Source of the DNA: Demequina subtropica
Lineage (GTDB): Bacteria; Actinomycetota; Actinomycetes; Actinomycetales; Demequinaceae
Assembly (NCBI RefSeq): GCF_000971235.1
Contig: NZ_BBMB01000004.1
Coordinates: 5,123-69,122 of the forward strand
DNA length: 64,000 nt
Direction: 5' to 3'
Position 1 is the first letter of the stretch. Every line of letters begins with the position of its first letter. Under the pieces are notes generated by a model. That model searched no databases. It was not told the origin of the DNA and worked only from the letters and a program-made list of their open reading frames with translations. A program made the position numbers and the translations under genes. This document shows positions 24,221 to 32,062 of the stretch, one piece after another.

Positions 24221-25227
24221 CGGTCCTCCTCGCTCGCCAGCGCACGCGCGGCCGGCCGGTCAATCTTGCCACCCGCGGTGCGGGGCACGGCGTCCGTGCG
24301 CACGATGCGCCGGGGCCTCTCGTACGGAGCGAGCCCCGCGATCGCGTCGGCAAGCGCCGCATCGTCCGCCCCGCCCTCCACGACGGCGACCACGCGTTCG
24401 CCCCACTCGGGATCGGGCACCCCGACCACCGCCGCGGCCGTCGCCCCGGCCCGCTCGAGCGCGAGCTCGATGCGCTGCGGGTGCACCTTGAAGCCCCCGG
24501 TGTTGATGACGTGGTCCGCGCGGCCGAGCACCCGCAGGCGCCCGTCGCGCAGCTCGCCCAGGTCGCTCGTGACGAACCACCGCTCGCCGTCGACGGTGCG
24601 GAACGCCGAGTCGTCGCCGTCCGCGTACCCGGCCGCGAGCGTGGGGCCCGCGATCAGGACCCGGCCGTCGTCGTCGATGCGCAGCTGGACCCCGTCGAAC
24701 GCAAGGCCGTCGTAGACGCACCCGCCGCACGTCTCGCTCATGCCGTAGGTGCGGACCAGGGTCCCCGGCGCATCGTGCTCGGGCAGGGCCGCGCCTCCCA
24801 CGAGCACCGCGTCGAGGCTGGCGAGCGCGTCGCGTCCGGCCGGGTCCTGCGCGAGCCTGCGGACCTGGGTGGGCACGAGCGACGCGTAGCGCGGGCCCGC
24901 GGGCATGCGCGCCACGGCCTCCGCGAAGGCCGTGGCGGTGAACGGCCCGGGAGCCATGCGCGTCACGGTCGCGCCGGCGAGCGTCGCGCGGGCCAGGACC
25001 AGGGCTCCGCCGATGCGGTCCGCGGGGATCGCGAGGAGCTGATGACCCTCTCCGCCGAGGCGACGTGACGAAAGCGACACCGCTGCCCGGATCGCGTCGT
25101 CGGGGAGCAGCACGAGGCGCGGCGTCCCGGTGGACCCCGAGGTAGCGACCGCGATCCCGGCGGCGCGGCCCGTGAGCGCCGCGGAGACCGCCTGGTCGGG
25201 ATCGGGGGCGAGGCGCGCGTACGTCAC
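24217..25227 (-). CDS. menE: o-Succinylbenzoate-CoA ligase (MenE)
   Basis: A 336-residue adenylate-forming enzyme that activates o-succinylbenzoate with CoA. Motifs in order: the P-loop TSGSTGTPRL (about 32-41), RTYGMSETCGG (about 160-170), the TSDLGE Asp motif and the C-terminal lysine in GGKIDRPA. It is shorter than the about 450-residue enzymes of Bacillus, as is usual in actinobacteria. The GTG at 25227 has TAGGCT seven bases upstream and is probably leaderless; it is divergent from the DUF3048 gene. Confidence 0.9.
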   Translation of the reverse strand: MTYARLAPDPDQAVSAALTGRAAGIAVATSGSTGTPRLVLLPDDAIRAAVSLSSRRLGGEGHQLLAIPADRIGGALVLARATLAGATVTRMAPGPFTATAFAEAVARMPAGPRYASLVPTQVRRLAQDPAGRDALASLDAVLVGGAALPEHDAPGTLVRTYGMSETCGGCVYDGLAFDGVQLRIDDDGRVLIAGPTLAAGYADGDDSAFRTVDGERWFVTSDLGELRDGRLRVLGRADHVINTGGFKVHPQRIELALERAGATAAAVVGVPDPEWGERVVAVVEGGADDAALADAIAGLAPYERPRRIVRTDAVPRTAGGKIDRPAARALASEEDR

Positions 25228-25234
25228 ACGGGCC

Positions 25235-25256
25235 AGCCTACGAGCACACCTAGACT
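25235..25256. promoter_or_regulatory. Back-to-back leaderless -10 elements (menE / DUF3048 gene)
   Basis: TAGGCT on the minus strand (25235-25240) lies seven bases before the menE GTG; TAGACT on the plus strand (25251-25256) lies seven bases before the ATG at 25264. Confidence 0.5.
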
Positions 25257-25263
25257 CATCCGC

Positions 25264-26352
25264 ATGAAGATCCGCCTTGCCGCAGCGACGACGCTGACCG
25301 CGCTCGCAACCGTCGGGCTCGCCGCGTGCTCGCCCGCCACCGAGAGCTCCTCCACCAGCACCCTGACCGCCGCGACGTCCGGACCGTCCGTGTCCGCCGT
25401 CGCGCTGCCGCCGGCACCCGAGGACCCGCGTCCCGAGGTGACCTGGCCGCTCACGGGTCTGGACGCCACGGACGCGACGAAGAAGGAGCTGGCGCGCCCC
25501 GCGCTGTCGATCAAGATCGAGAACACCGCACAGGCGCGCCCGCAGGAGAACCTGGACAAGGCCGACGTGGTGTTCGAGGAGTACGTCGAGTACGGCATCT
25601 CCCGGTTCGTCGCGATCTTCCAGTCGCAGGACCCGGAGTCGGTCGGCCCGATCCGCTCGATGCGCCCGATGGACCGCAACATCATGGGCTCCTTCGACGG
25701 CCCGCTCATCTTCTCGGGGGCTCAGTCGCGCTTCATCTCCGACACGGGCGCCTCCGGCCAGGAGATGATCACGCAGGATCGCGGCGACTACGGCTTCTAC
25801 CGGACCCGCGACAAGGCGGCTCCGCACAACCTTCACGGCTACCTCGCGAAGTTCCTCGAGCAGACCGATGCCGAGGCCCCCGACCAGCAGTGGGACATCG
25901 CGTACCCGGCGGAGGAGGCGACCGCGCAGCTCGAGGGCACCAAGGTCTCGTTCATCGACATCACGATGTCGCCTCGCGCGCTGCCCGAGTGGCGCTGGGA
26001 CAAGAAGGCCGGCCTGTGGGAGCGCTACGAGGACGGCACCGCGCACGTGACCGCGGACGGCACGCAGCTGTCCGCGACCAACGTGGTGATGCTGTGGGTC
26101 ACGGTCAAGTACACGTCCGGCTCCTCGACCTCCTCGGTGCCGGAGACGCTGGTGGCCGGCAAGTCGGGTGAGGGCTACGTCGCGACCGGCGACAAGTACA
26201 TCCCGATCACGTGGAGCAAGAAGGGCCAGTACGAGCCGTTCGTGCTCACCACCGAGGACGGCGACCCCGTCGAGCTCGCCCCGGGTCAGACCTGGTTCGA
26301 GCTGGTGCCCAACGCCGGCGTGGGCCACGCGACGGACATCGACTTCCAGTAG
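25264..26352 (+). CDS. DUF3048 domain lipoprotein (YerB-like)
   Basis: A 362-residue lipoprotein: lipobox GLAAC (Cys near residue 22), a Ser/Thr-rich linker, then the DUF3048 N-terminal domain (about 60-210; motifs ALSIKIENTAQARPQ, DVVFEEYVE and GPIRSMRPMD) and its C-terminal domain (about 240-355). Family members are cell-surface proteins of unknown function, including Bacillus YerB. It stands alone between menE and the Sir2 gene. Confidence 0.87.
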   Translation: MKIRLAAATTLTALATVGLAACSPATESSSTSTLTAATSGPSVSAVALPPAPEDPRPEVTWPLTGLDATDATKKELARPALSIKIENTAQARPQENLDKADVVFEEYVEYGISRFVAIFQSQDPESVGPIRSMRPMDRNIMGSFDGPLIFSGAQSRFISDTGASGQEMITQDRGDYGFYRTRDKAAPHNLHGYLAKFLEQTDAEAPDQQWDIAYPAEEATAQLEGTKVSFIDITMSPRALPEWRWDKKAGLWERYEDGTAHVTADGTQLSATNVVMLWVTVKYTSGSSTSSVPETLVAGKSGEGYVATGDKYIPITWSKKGQYEPFVLTTEDGDPVELAPGQTWFELVPNAGVGHATDIDFQ

Positions 26353-26357
26353 CGGGC

Positions 26358-26363
26358 CATGAT
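26358..26363 (+). promoter_or_regulatory. Leaderless -10 of the Sir2-type gene
   Basis: CATGAT six bases before the GTG at 26370. Confidence 0.45.
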
Positions 26364-26369
26364 GGACGG

Positions 26370-27080
26370 GTGATCACCGTCCTCACCGGCGCGGGGCTGT
26401 CCACCGCCGCGGGCATCCCCGACTTCCGCGGCCCCCAGGGCGTGTGGACGCGGGATCCTGCGCGGGCGCGGCTGCTAGAGATCGACGTCTTCGTGGGGGA
26501 CCGCGACGCGCGCGAGGAGGGGTGGCGCGACTGGGCCGCGCACGCGGCATGGTCGGCACGGCCGTCAGCCGCGCATCGTGCCCTCGCGCGGCTGGTGGCC
26601 GAGGGGCGGTGCCGCGACGTGCTCACCCAGAACATCGACGGCCTGCACCAGGCGGCGGGCACGCCGGACGATGCGGTGGTGGAGATGCACGGGAGCCTCG
26701 CCACGACCTCGTGCCTGGGGTGCGGTGCCTCCGTGCCCACGCACGAGGTGCTCGCGACGCTTGCGGACGAGCCCGATCCCCGCTGCGCGCGCTGCGAGGG
26801 GATCCTCAAGCCCGACGTCGTGTACTTCGGTGAGGCGCTGCGCGACGCCGACCTGCGGCGCGCCTCGCGCGCGGCGCGGACGTGCGACACGTTCGTCGCG
26901 ATCGGCACCACGCTGCAGGTGTACCCGGTGGCGGCGCTCGCGGGGGAGGCGCTCGCGGCCGGCGCCGCGCTGGTCATCGTGAACGCGTCCCCGACCTCCT
27001 GGGATCGCGACGCATCGCTCGTGGTGCGCGAGCCGATCGAGGACGCTGTGCCGGCCCTCGTGGAGGAGTGGCTGGCCTGA
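26370..27080 (+). CDS. Sir2-type NAD-dependent protein deacylase
   Basis: A 236-residue sirtuin that removes acyl groups from protein lysines using NAD+. Motifs: GAGLSTAAGIPDFRG (about residues 6-20), TQNIDGLHQAAG (about 87-98), the catalytic His in EMHGS, a Cys4 zinc site (CLGC and CARC) and GTTLQVYPVA. Length is usual for bacterial CobB. The GTG at 26370 opens directly on the first motif, so no upstream start is needed. Confidence 0.9.
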   Translation: MITVLTGAGLSTAAGIPDFRGPQGVWTRDPARARLLEIDVFVGDRDAREEGWRDWAAHAAWSARPSAAHRALARLVAEGRCRDVLTQNIDGLHQAAGTPDDAVVEMHGSLATTSCLGCGASVPTHEVLATLADEPDPRCARCEGILKPDVVYFGEALRDADLRRASRAARTCDTFVAIGTTLQVYPVAALAGEALAAGAALVIVNASPTSWDRDASLVVREPIEDAVPALVEEWLA

Positions 27081-27102
27081 CGCCCCGTGCGGGCGGCGTC
27101 AG
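27077..27102. terminator. Two-way terminator hairpin between the Sir2 and DUF4333 genes
   Basis: CTGACGCC (27077-27084) pairs with GGCGTCAG (27095-27102). The stop codons of both convergent genes lie in or next to the stem. Confidence 0.55.
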
Positions 27103-27443
27103 CGGGGCGTGTCCGCCACGTCGACGCTGAAGTCGTAGCTGGTGCCGTCGACCGCGGTGATGGTGACGATCGTGTCGTACACCGCATCCTCGCCGTCGAC
27201 GCTGAGCGCGCAGACCACGGTCTCGTTGACCACGATGTCGACCGGCTCGTCGCCGCAGTCCATGTGCGGCGGGGCGTCGGAGCCGACCTCCTCCTGGAGC
27301 GCCGTGGCGACCTTGTCGGCGAGGCTGTCGGCATCGACGGTGAGGTTGACGCTCGCGGTGCAGGCCGCGAGCGCAGACGTCACCAGCGTCGCGCCGAGAG
27401 CGACCGCCGCCGCACGGCCTGCGTGGTGGGCACAGCGGGTCAT
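27099..27443 (-). CDS. DUF4333 domain lipoprotein
   Basis: A 114-residue exported protein with a lipobox (SALAAC, Cys near residue 28) and one DUF4333 domain. The paired Cys residues of the domain are visible (MDCGDEPVDI and VVCALSV). Found widely in actinobacteria; function unknown. GAGGAGG lies about 9 bases before the ATG. Confidence 0.78.
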   Translation of the reverse strand: MTRCAHHAGRAAAVALGATLVTSALAACTASVNLTVDADSLADKVATALQEEVGSDAPPHMDCGDEPVDIVVNETVVCALSVDGEDAVYDTIVTITAVDGTSYDFSVDVADTPR

Positions 27444-27533
27444 GGGTCGGCTGCCTCCTCAGGCGTCGGTCCGCCCAGTGTGGCATGGGGCGGGCCGGCC
27501 GCGACGCTCCTTCCTACCGTGGTCGTACCCCGG

Positions 27534-27539
27534 TAGGAT
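27534..27539 (+). promoter_or_regulatory. Leaderless -10 of the antitoxin gene
   Basis: TAGGAT six bases before the ATG at 27546. Confidence 0.5.
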
Positions 27540-27545
27540 CGCCGT

Positions 27546-27779
27546 ATGGCCGTCAAGCTGAGCATCAGCCTCCCCGACGAGGACGTTCGCGTGATCGACG
27601 CGCTGATCGCGTCGGGCGCGGCTCCCAACCGCTCCGCCGCGGTGCACTCCGCGATCGAGCATCTGGTCGAGGCCGAGCGGGAGCGTGCGCTCGCGGACCA
27701 GCTCGTCGAGGCGATGAGCGAGTGGAGCTCCTCGGGCGAGCGGGACGTGTGGGACGCTGTCGCCGGAGACGGCGTGTGA
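27546..27779 (+). CDS. Ribbon-helix-helix antitoxin (MazE/CopG type)
   Basis: A 77-residue protein whose N-terminal 45 residues fit a ribbon-helix-helix DNA-binding domain (VKLSISLPDEDVRVIDALIA, then SAAVHSAIEHLV). The acidic, Trp-containing C-terminus (SEWSSSGERDVWDAV) is the likely toxin-wrapping segment. It is coupled by a GTGA overlap to the MazF-type gene. As in this family, it should repress its own promoter, which lies directly at the start codon. Confidence 0.82.
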   Translation: MAVKLSISLPDEDVRVIDALIASGAAPNRSAAVHSAIEHLVEAERERALADQLVEAMSEWSSSGERDVWDAVAGDGV

Positions 27780-28117
27780 GGGGAGAGATCTGGCGCGCCG
27801 ACCTGGACCCGGCGCGCGGGTTCGAGTCTGCGAAGGTGCGACCGGTGCTGATCGTGGGGCGGCCGACGCTGGTCGCCGCCGCCATGCGGATGGGCGGGAC
27901 GGTGACGGTGGTGCCGCTCACGTCGAGCGTCGCCAAGGTGTTCGACTTCCAGGTGCTGCTGCCCGCGGGAACGGGCGGGCTCGAGGTCGACTCGAAGGCG
28001 CAGGCCGAGCAGATCCGGACGCTGAGCGTCTCCCGGCTCCTGGCGCGGGTCGGAGCGGTGCCGTCCGAGGTGTCCGCGCGGGTGGACGCGGCGATCCGGC
28101 TCTACCTGGGGCTGTGA
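27776..28117 (+). CDS. MazF/PemK-type endoribonuclease toxin
   Basis: A 113-residue toxin of the MazF/PemK family that cuts single-stranded RNA. It starts RGEIWRADLDPARGFE, followed by RPVLIVG (the catalytic Arg region), TVVPLTSSV and KAQAEQIRTLSVSRL, the normal order of family motifs. The GTG start overlaps the antitoxin stop. The target sequence cannot be predicted. Confidence 0.87.
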   Translation: MRGEIWRADLDPARGFESAKVRPVLIVGRPTLVAAAMRMGGTVTVVPLTSSVAKVFDFQVLLPAGTGGLEVDSKAQAEQIRTLSVSRLLARVGAVPSEVSARVDAAIRLYLGL

Positions 28118-28124
28118 CAGGCGC

Positions 28125-29054
28125 TCAGTACGCGTACGGGAACCTGGTCCAGTCCGGGTCGCGGCGCTCGAGGAACGCGTCGCGACCCTCCTGCGCCTCC
28201 TCCGTCATGTACGCCATGCGGGTCGCCTCGCCGGCGAAGACCTGCTGGCCCGCGAGCCCGTCGTCCGCGAGGTTGAAGGCGAACTTCAGCATGCGGATGG
28301 CCTGCGGCGACTTGGTGGCGACGATGCGCGCGTACTCGAGCGCGCGCGCCTCGAGCTCGGCGTGCGGCACGGACTCGTTGACGCCGCCCCAGCGCTCCGC
28401 ATCGTCCGCCGAGTACTCGCGTGCCAGGAAGAAGATCTCCCGCGCGCGCTTGTCCCCGACCTGGCGGGCGAGCAGCGCGCTGCCGTAGCCCGCGTCGAAG
28501 GACCCCACGTTGGCGTCGGTCTGCTTGAAGCGCGCGTGCTCGCGGCTCGCGATCGACAGGTCGCTCACCACGTGCAGCGAGTGCCCGCCGCCCGCGGCCC
28601 AGCCGTTGACCGCGGCGATGACCACCTTGGGGGAGTGCCGCATGAGGCGCTGCACCTCGAGGATGTGGAGGCGTCCGCCGTACGCGGGCGCGTCCGCGGC
28701 GGTGCCCTCGTAGAGGTAGCCGTCGCGGCCACGGATGCGCTGGTCGCCGCCCGAGCAGAAGGCGTGGACTCCGTCCGCGGCGGGTCCGTTGCCCGTGAGG
28801 ACGATCGCCGCGACATCCACCGTCTGGCGCGCGTGGTCGAGTGCGCGGTAGAGCTCGTCGACCGTCTGGGGGCGGAACGCGTTGCGCACCTCGGGCCGGT
28901 TGAAGGCGATGCGCACGGCGGGGAGGTCGCGCTCACCGTCCTCGGACCGGGCCACCCAGCGGTGGTACGTGATGTCCGAGTCGGGGAAGCCGTCCACGGC
29001 TCGCCACTGCGTGGGGTCCATGAGGTCGGAGACCTGCGCCGGGATGTCGCTCAT
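28125..29054 (-). CDS. menB: 1,4-dihydroxy-2-naphthoyl-CoA synthase (MenB)
   Basis: A 309-residue crotonase-fold enzyme that closes the naphthoate ring. Motifs: RIAFNRPEVRNAFRPQTVDEL (about residues 45-65), FCSGGDQRIRG (oxyanion/active-site loop, about 97-107), NGWAAGGGHSLHVV and TDANVGSFDAGYGS (about 170-183, with the MenB-specific Asp/Tyr). The longer length than general crotonases fits actinobacterial MenB. The ATG at 29054 has TACCCT six bases upstream and is likely leaderless. Confidence 0.93.
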   Translation of the reverse strand: MSDIPAQVSDLMDPTQWRAVDGFPDSDITYHRWVARSEDGERDLPAVRIAFNRPEVRNAFRPQTVDELYRALDHARQTVDVAAIVLTGNGPAADGVHAFCSGGDQRIRGRDGYLYEGTAADAPAYGGRLHILEVQRLMRHSPKVVIAAVNGWAAGGGHSLHVVSDLSIASREHARFKQTDANVGSFDAGYGSALLARQVGDKRAREIFFLAREYSADDAERWGGVNESVPHAELEARALEYARIVATKSPQAIRMLKFAFNLADDGLAGQQVFAGEATRMAYMTEEAQEGRDAFLERRDPDWTRFPYAY

Positions 29055-29060
29055 GGCGCC

Positions 29061-29066
29061 AGGGTA
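29061..29066 (-). promoter_or_regulatory. Leaderless -10 of menB
   Basis: TACCCT on the minus strand with a six-base spacer to the ATG at 29054. Confidence 0.55.
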
Positions 29067-29172
29067 GTAGGGGCCTGGCGCGCCGGCGGGAGGGGACGAT
29101 GCGGCACCCACCCCAACCATTCCGCCCCATCGTGACGTGGGTGGAGTAGAAAGGCCGCCAAGAGGGGGATGG

Positions 29173-29724
29173 ATGAAGGACGACCCAGTGCTCGATGCTC
29201 TTCTCGAGCTTCGGTACGCGGCGCTCGTGGGCTACGCGACGCTCGTGTCCGGCGCGCGCCAGGACGCGGAGGACCTGGTGCACGACGCGATCGTGGCGGT
29301 GTTCTCCAAGCGTCGGCGCTTCGACTCGGTCGAGCACGCGCACGCGTATGTGCTGCGTGCGATCGCATCGCGGCACGTCGACGCGGTGCGGAAGCGCTCG
29401 CGGAGGCTCGGCCGCGAGACGTGGGTGGCATCGCGGCAGCCGGCCTCCGTCGCCGGTCCCGAGGACGGGGTGGCGGGCGACGATGCGGTGGTCGCTGCGC
29501 TCGCGATGCTGGCCCCGCGCGAGAGGGCGTGCGTGGTGATGCGGCACCTGGCGGACCAGTCAGTCGCCGAGACCGCGCACGCTCTCGGGATCAGCGCAGG
29601 AGCGGTGAAGCGCTACACCTCGGACGGGCTGGCGGCGCTCGTGAGGTCGGGCCTGGTGACGCAAGAGGCCGCCGGGGCCTCGGATACGGAGAAGGTCGAC
29701 CTGAAGATCGGAGGCGCGCGATGA
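29173..29724 (+). CDS. ECF-like sigma factor
   Basis: A 183-residue sigma-70 family protein. Region 2 is about residues 15-80 (ARQDAEDLVHDAIVAVFSK, then a stretch like HAYVLRAIASRHVDAVRKR); region 4 is about 115-165 (LAPRERACVVMRHLADQSVAETAHALGIS split HTH). The ATG at 29173 follows AGAGGGGG. It overlaps by 4 bases a membrane protein that takes the place of an anti-sigma factor. Confidence 0.83.
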   Translation: MKDDPVLDALLELRYAALVGYATLVSGARQDAEDLVHDAIVAVFSKRRRFDSVEHAHAYVLRAIASRHVDAVRKRSRRLGRETWVASRQPASVAGPEDGVAGDDAVVAALAMLAPRERACVVMRHLADQSVAETAHALGISAGAVKRYTSDGLAALVRSGLVTQEAAGASDTEKVDLKIGGAR

Positions 29725-31133
29725 ACGAGCTCCACGACATGCTGCGCGGCGCGAGCGAGGCCGCAGGCCGGGGCGCGTCGGCGGACGCTGGGGATCGCGC
29801 CGAGCTTCGACGCCGCGTCGGCGCTGCGCGGCGGCGCTCGACCATGGGATCGGTGGCGGCAGCGCTCGCGGGGGTGCTGGCGGTCGGAGCGACCACGATG
29901 GCGATCGCGTCCGGCGGCTCCCGCGACGTACCACCGGCGTCGACGACCCCCTCGAGCTCGGCGACGTCGAGAGCCGATGCGTCGGTCGGCACCGAGACGT
30001 GGCACCTGGGCGACATCGGTCTCACCGGGGACCCGGTGCTCATGCCGCTCGCCGGCGGCGACGGCGTCCTCGAGCTCACGACGTGGAGCACCGAGCAGTT
30101 CGAGCAGCTGGGGGTCGAAGGCTACGACTACGCGGACCGGCCCGTGCTCGACCCGGTCGCCGCCGAGGACCTGGCGGGCTACGGCGAGGGGTGGGCCTTC
30201 GTCGAGGACGAGCTCACCGACGATCAGGGCGCCGCGACGGAGTCGGTGCTGCTCCTCGCGGCTCCGGATGGGACCGCGGTCCCGGTGGCCGACCTCGCCG
30301 CGATAGCCGACGGGCTGGGCATCGGCGGCGGGCTCTTCGTCGCGGACATCGCAGGGTCCGCGGACGCGCCGGAGGTGCTGGTCAGCCTCGAGGGAGAGGG
30401 GGGCGCCTTCCTCGTGTGGATGGATCTCGCCTCGGGGACCACTTGGGTGATGACGCTCGGCGACTCGGTGCGGGCGAGCGCGATCTCGTGGCGGGGGGGC
30501 AGCGACTGGATGGTCTGGGGCTACGCGGATGGCACGCCTCTGGCCATGGTGCTGGGCGCCCAGGTCGACGGGCTGACCTGGACGGTGAACCACGCGTGGG
30601 TGCCGTGGGCCGCGGACACCCGGGACTTCGGCGGGCTCGTCACTGGCTCGGGGCTTGTCACCGCGTACCTCGGCGACTCCTCGCTGCTGGTCGCCCGCTC
30701 CGACGACGGTCGCGATGAGGCCTACCTCGTGGACCGACTGTGGGGCGTGATCGGCCGCTCGGGCGACTGCTACCTGGTGGACCTGGCGGACGGCATCGGC
30801 TGCGTGGATGTGCCGACGGGCGAGGTGTCCGCGCCGGACGACCTGCCCGAGCCCTCGGGCGGGTCTGGTCTCGCCGCGCTCGGGGACGGGTACTTGGAGG
30901 GCCCCGCCGTCGAGTCGGGCGGGAGCACCGCCGTCTGGCATCGTCCCGACGGCGACACGGAGATCACGATCGACGCGGACGCGTCCGTCGGCTACGGCGG
31001 CCTGGGGGAGCACGTCTGGCTCGATCAGGACGCAGTGGGGGTGATCGGCACGGACGGTGTGTACCGCGGCGTCGACCTCCCGCTCGACGACGGCAGCCGT
31101 GCCCACGGCGCGTACGCCCACCCCGTCGGGTGA
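29721..31133 (+). CDS. Membrane-anchored protein paired with the sigma factor (anti-sigma-like)
   Basis: A 470-residue protein I do not recognise. Residues 1-40 are cytoplasmic and Arg-rich, one transmembrane helix lies about 43-62, and the remaining 400 residues are extracytoplasmic, rich in Gly, Trp and Asp, with repeating short strands that suggest a beta-propeller. The ATGA overlap with the sigma gene, together with its topology, suggests a membrane sensor or anti-sigma factor (inference); no zinc-finger HxxxCxxC is present. A Gly/Asp-rich ectodomain of this size would be unusual for an anti-sigma factor. Confidence 0.6.
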   Translation: MNELHDMLRGASEAAGRGASADAGDRAELRRRVGAARRRSTMGSVAAALAGVLAVGATTMAIASGGSRDVPPASTTPSSSATSRADASVGTETWHLGDIGLTGDPVLMPLAGGDGVLELTTWSTEQFEQLGVEGYDYADRPVLDPVAAEDLAGYGEGWAFVEDELTDDQGAATESVLLLAAPDGTAVPVADLAAIADGLGIGGGLFVADIAGSADAPEVLVSLEGEGGAFLVWMDLASGTTWVMTLGDSVRASAISWRGGSDWMVWGYADGTPLAMVLGAQVDGLTWTVNHAWVPWAADTRDFGGLVTGSGLVTAYLGDSSLLVARSDDGRDEAYLVDRLWGVIGRSGDCYLVDLADGIGCVDVPTGEVSAPDDLPEPSGGSGLAALGDGYLEGPAVESGGSTAVWHRPDGDTEITIDADASVGYGGLGEHVWLDQDAVGVIGTDGVYRGVDLPLDDGSRAHGAYAHPVG

Positions 31134-31162
31134 GCGGCACGGGGGTGGCGTGACGCTCGCCC

Positions 31163-31168
31163 TAGGCT
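31163..31168 (+). promoter_or_regulatory. Leaderless -10 of menC
   Basis: TAGGCT with a six-base spacer before the ATG at 31175. Confidence 0.55.
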
Positions 31169-31174
31169 GAGCCC

Positions 31175-32062
31175 ATGGAGTTCCGCCCGTTCCGCGTCGC
31201 GCTGTCGACGCGCTTCCGTGGCGTCACCGAGCGCCACGGCGTCCTGATCCGCGGCACCGGCCCCGATGGGCGGGACGCCTGGGGCGAGTACTCCCCGTTC
31301 GACGACTACACCCCCGAGCGCGCGTCCCGCTGGTGGGAGGCGGCGATGGAGGCGGCCCGCGGCGAGTGGGCCGCGCCGGTGCGGGACCTGGTGCCGGTCA
31401 ACAGCATCGTCCCCGAGCTCCCGGCCGGGCGTGCCGCGCAGCTCGCGAAGGCGGGCGGCTGCACCACCGCCAAGGTCAAGGTCGCGGGCACCGGCGGCTG
31501 GCGGGACGATGTGCGGCGCGTCGAGGCCGTCGCCGTCGCCCTGGGCCCGGGGGGACGCGTGCGCGTCGACGCGAACGGCGCGTGGGACGTCGACACCGCG
31601 GTGACGGTGCTCAAGGAGCTGGACGCCGCCGCACGCGCGGGCGGAGGCCCGGGCCTCGAGTACGTCGAGCAGCCGTGCCGCACGGTCGCGGAGCTCGCCG
31701 AGGTCCGGCGCCGCACGGACGTGCTGGTCGCCGCCGACGAGTCCGTCCGGATCCCGGGCGATGCCGACGAGGTGATGCGCGCCGGCGCCGCCGACATCCT
31801 GGTCCTCAAGGTCGCTCCGATGGGCGGTGTCCGCCACTGCCTCGACGTGGTGGACCGCTACGCGGTGCCGATCGTCGTCTCGAGCGCGATGGAGTCCTCG
31901 GTCGGGCTCGCGGCGGGCGTCGCGCTCGCGCGCGCGGTACCCGAGCTGCCCTATGCGTGCGGGCTGGGCACGGGCGAGCTGCTCGCGGAGGACACCGTGC
32001 GCGAGACCATCGTTCCCCGCGGCGGGTACATCGGGCCGGTCACGCTGGACGTGATCGCATGA
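31175..32062 (+). CDS. menC: o-Succinylbenzoate synthase (MenC)
   Basis: A 295-residue enolase-superfamily dehydratase. The catalytic Lys pair is in TTAKVKVAG (about residues 103-111), the metal ligands in RVDANGAWD (about 130-138), EYVEQPC (about 158-164) and ADESVRI (about 190-196), and the second Lys in DILVLKVAPMGG. Length matches short actinobacterial MenC. It overlaps menD by 4 bases (ATGA), so consecutive pathway enzymes are coupled. Confidence 0.93.
   Translation: MEFRPFRVALSTRFRGVTERHGVLIRGTGPDGRDAWGEYSPFDDYTPERASRWWEAAMEAARGEWAAPVRDLVPVNSIVPELPAGRAAQLAKAGGCTTAKVKVAGTGGWRDDVRRVEAVAVALGPGGRVRVDANGAWDVDTAVTVLKELDAAARAGGGPGLEYVEQPCRTVAELAEVRRRTDVLVAADESVRIPGDADEVMRAGAADILVLKVAPMGGVRHCLDVVDRYAVPIVVSSAMESSVGLAAGVALARAVPELPYACGLGTGELLAEDTVRETIVPRGGYIGPVTLDVIA

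Noticed and set aside
27546-28117. Type II toxin-antitoxin pair as a sign of a mobile island
   Set aside because: Base composition and leaderless promoter match the neighbours, and it lies among core menaquinone genes with no repeats at its ends.
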